A stretch of 6,184 nucleotides of DNA from an uncultured Acidimicrobiaceae bacterium. Lineage in GTDB: Bacteria; Actinomycetota; Acidimicrobiia; Acidimicrobiales; Ilumatobacteraceae. Location: positions 1-6,184 of the forward strand of contig CAIXHI010000089.1 in NCBI GenBank assembly GCA_903919215.1. The letters are read 5' to 3'. Under the pieces are notes generated by a model. That model had not been told where the DNA came from, searched no databases, and saw only the letters and a list, made by a program, of their open reading frames with translations. The position numbers were made by a program, and so were the translations under genes. The stretch's first letter is position 1. Each line of letters begins with the position of its first letter. This document shows positions 4,361 through 6,184 of this stretch, in pieces.

Positions 4361-6184
4361 CCCATCGGCCGCGGGCGAGGTCGAACAGGTACACCGCCCC
4401 GATCGCGGCCAGCACACACAGGATCGGTTCGAACGGTGCGCGAAAGCGCAACGTGCCGTAGGCATACGCCGCGGTCAAGGTGACCGCGATCGCATGCGTC
4501 CACAACGGCCACGACGGCATACGTCGGCGGCGGAGTGACAACGTGCCCGGGATCGCCAGCAGCATCATCACGTAGTACATGTCCTGACCTGCGGCGACGC
4601 CACCCTTTGGGCGGTTCTCGACGAACGCGAAATCGATCGTCTGCCAAGGTCGGAACAGTTCCCACTGTCGTCCCACTCGAGCGAGGACCACCTTGGGTAT
4701 GCGCGAGGCGTGTTCGCGTGCGTACGTGATGGCAAGGCTGCGCCAGAACACCGACCGCTGTGCGAGGTCTCCGGGCGGATCGCCGAACTCGTCGCGGTAT
4801 CGCGTCTGACAGGAGAACGACCAGAAGCCGATGGACGGACCCACATAGGAGTCTGGACAGTTGGCGTAGAAGAGCACCTCGTTGCTGTTGGTGGACAGCG
4901 GGACGAAGACCTCGAAACGGGTGGAGTTGTAGATCATCCACGGCATGAGTACGGCACTGAACACTGCCGCACCGATCAGGAGTTGCCGCCAGCGTTCGCT
5001 GCGCGCCAGGTCTTTGGCGCGCAGGACCAATGGTGCCAGCAGTAGGACGACGAGCAGGATCGCCTCGCCGCGGGTGAGGGCGGCCAGGCCGATGCAGAGT
5101 CCGAGCATGACGATCGCTCGCCGGCGGTGGTCGTGGTGCCAGCGGTAGGCGTACCACGTGGCCATGGTGGTGAAGAACGCCATCAGACCCTCGACGAACA
5201 TCGTGCCGTCGGTGATCCAGATGTTCGGATAGGCGGCAGCGAGAAGTCCGGCGACGAGCGCGGCGCGACGTCCGGCGATCAGGCGGGTGAGGGCAATGAC
5301 GGCCGCCACCTGGGTGACGCCGAGCAAGATGCTGGCCATCTGGTGGTCGAAGTAGCCCGTACCGCCGAGTCGTGAGAAGAACGCCAGCGCCATCGGGAAC
5401 ACGGGCCCATGCATCGCGCTGGCGAGTGACCGGCCGTCCTGAACCCAGGTCACCTGATCCCAGAAGCCGTGGCCTTGGGCGAGCAAGTTGCCGGTGACGT
5501 GGTAGAAGATCGGGTCGCCGCCATCACGGCGGAAGTCGTTGTAGGTCATCAACATCACGATGCGCAGAAGTGTTGCTCCGGCGACGATGCCGATGGCCGC
5601 CGGTACGAACGCGGTGACGGATGTCAGCGGCCGCCGCCGGGCGAGGCTGATGATGGCCTGTGCGATGACGGCGCACAGCAGTCCGACGCCTCCGGCCAGG
5701 ACGATGATCCACAGTGCCAAGGGAACCACTGGCCCCAGCACCCGAAGTACCTGACCCTGTTGCACGATTCGGTCGGGGGAGTGTCGGGCGATGACCGACA
5801 ACGACCCCGACGAAAGGGCGAGTAGTCCAGCGGCGACGCCGGTGAGGGCTGGCAGCAGCGTGTCGGAAAGGCGTGGGAAGGACCGCTCGCTGCGCTGGGC
5901 GTGACCCGCGGCGACATGACCAAGTGCGAGCGCGGCGATCAGCGACACGACGAGTGCCGCCTCGGTCTGGTGGGCCGCGAGGATCGAGCCGACGATCGTG
6001 AACGCGATGGCTGCGGTGCACACCCAGCGTCGTGGTACTTGCTGCAGTGCGTCGCGTGCTCCGGCGAAACCGAGGCTGCCGCCCACATAGGCCAGCAGCA
6101 GTGCTGCGCAGGTCAACCAGGTGGGTGTGCCCAGCGGCGCAATGATTCCGAGGCCCGCTGGATCGGGCCACTGGTTGCCGATGA
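4293..6184 (-). CDS. GT-C membrane glycosyltransferase, PMT_2/GT39-like (5'-partial)
   Basis: At least 629 residues of a multi-pass membrane protein; residue numbers run from the first full codon at 6182. The frame is open to the edge, so a TTG at 6116 is not accepted as the start. Residues 1-185 form an extra membrane region with about five hydrophobic segments and no recognised family. The GT-C core follows: a helix at about 191-212, then the first loop FRRDGGDPIFYHVTGNLLAQG with Asp223 in the expected catalytic place, MHGPVFPM, ITDGTMFVEGLMAF, LAALTRGEAILL (Arg371/Glu373) and RFRAPFEPILCVLAA (579-593). These resemble PMT_2/ArnT-type enzymes that use lipid-phosphate sugars outside the membrane. 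A loop at 430-470 contains Cys442 and Cys458, possibly a disulfide. Acceptor and sugar are unknown. The 3' end runs 68 bp into the convergent GT2 gene, whose enzyme could supply its donor (inference). Confidence 0.85.
   Translation of the reverse strand, partial: IGNQWPDPAGLGIIAPLGTPTWLTCAALLLAYVGGSLGFAGARDALQQVPRRWVCTAAIAFTIVGSILAAHQTEAALVVSLIAALALGHVAAGHAQRSERSFPRLSDTLLPALTGVAAGLLALSSGSLSVIARHSPDRIVQQGQVLRVLGPVVPLALWIIVLAGGVGLLCAVIAQAIISLARRRPLTSVTAFVPAAIGIVAGATLLRIVMLMTYNDFRRDGGDPIFYHVTGNLLAQGHGFWDQVTWVQDGRSLASAMHGPVFPMALAFFSRLGGTGYFDHQMASILLGVTQVAAVIALTRLIAGRRAALVAGLLAAAYPNIWITDGTMFVEGLMAFFTTMATWYAYRWHHDHRRRAIVMLGLCIGLAALTRGEAILLVVLLLAPLVLRAKDLARSERWRQLLIGAAVFSAVLMPWMIYNSTRFEVFVPLSTNSNEVLFYANCPDSYVGPSIGFWSFSCQTRYRDEFGDPPGDLAQRSVFWRSLAITYAREHASRIPKVVLARVGRQWELFRPWQTIDFAFVENRPKGGVAAGQDMYYVMMLLAIPGTLSLRRRRMPSWPLWTHAIAVTLTAAYAYGTLRFRAPFEPILCVLAAIGAVYLFDLARGRWVRRGVERAATTGDEGDLVLPTQ

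Noticed and set aside
3407..4465. A 352-codon minus-strand frame opposite GT4 and GT2
   Set aside because: The GT2 motifs are unmistakable on the plus strand. The opposite product is Arg- and His-rich with no domain, so it is a shadow.
4153..5157. A 334-codon minus-strand frame inside the second GT-C gene
   Set aside because: It lies in another frame of a clear membrane protein with conserved GT-C motifs, and its own product is Arg- and Pro-rich.
6114..6116. TTG as start codon of the second GT-C gene
   Set aside because: The frame stays open for 22 more codons to the window edge, there is no ribosome site or TANNNT box at 8 nt, and the TTG falls at the edge of a hydrophobic segment. A partial gene is more likely.
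1..6184. Mobile element, CRISPR array, tRNA or rRNA
   Set aside because: No transposase or integrase motifs, no regularly spaced direct repeats apart from the SNEP array, and no tRNA-like or rRNA-like stretch were seen; nearly every base belongs to the five genes.

Overview
The window is GC-rich, densely coding DNA. It reads as a chromosomal cell-envelope glycan locus from a high-GC actinobacterium. Three things support this: a DprE2-type reductase (the decaprenyl-phospho-arabinose pathway, best known in Actinobacteria), GTG starts placed just behind TANNNT -10 boxes with no leader, and proteins rich in Ala, Arg, Val and Leu. The lineage cannot be fixed from this sequence. A non-mycobacterial actinobacterium is my inference, because the gene order differs from the dprE1-dprE2-aftA-emb block of mycobacteria.

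Layout from left to right: (1) bases 3-554 (+), the 3' part of a dprE2-like short-chain dehydrogenase whose 5' end lies outside the window. (2) Bases 540-2384 (-), a large GT-C-like multi-pass membrane protein that converges on dprE2 with a 15-bp overlap. (3) Bases 2385-2435, a 51-bp divergent promoter region with a -10-like box on each strand. (4) Bases 2436-3605 (+), a GT-B fold family 4 glycosyltransferase. (5) Bases 3617-4360 (+), a family 2 polyprenyl-phosphate sugar synthase of the dolichol-phosphate mannose synthase type, with an alternative start at 3584. (6) Bases 4293 to the right edge (-), a second GT-C membrane glycosyltransferase of the PMT_2/GT39-like type. It converges on the GT2 gene with a 68-bp antisense overlap and its frame is still open at the window edge.

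The genes suggest one process (inference): DprE2 and the GT2 enzyme make lipid-linked sugar donors at the inner face of the membrane. The two GT-C proteins would use such donors on the outer face, and the cytosolic GT4 would add a sugar from a nucleotide-sugar donor to a precursor. No RNA genes, mobile elements, CRISPR arrays or convincing terminators were seen. No gene-free stretch exceeds about 50 bases.
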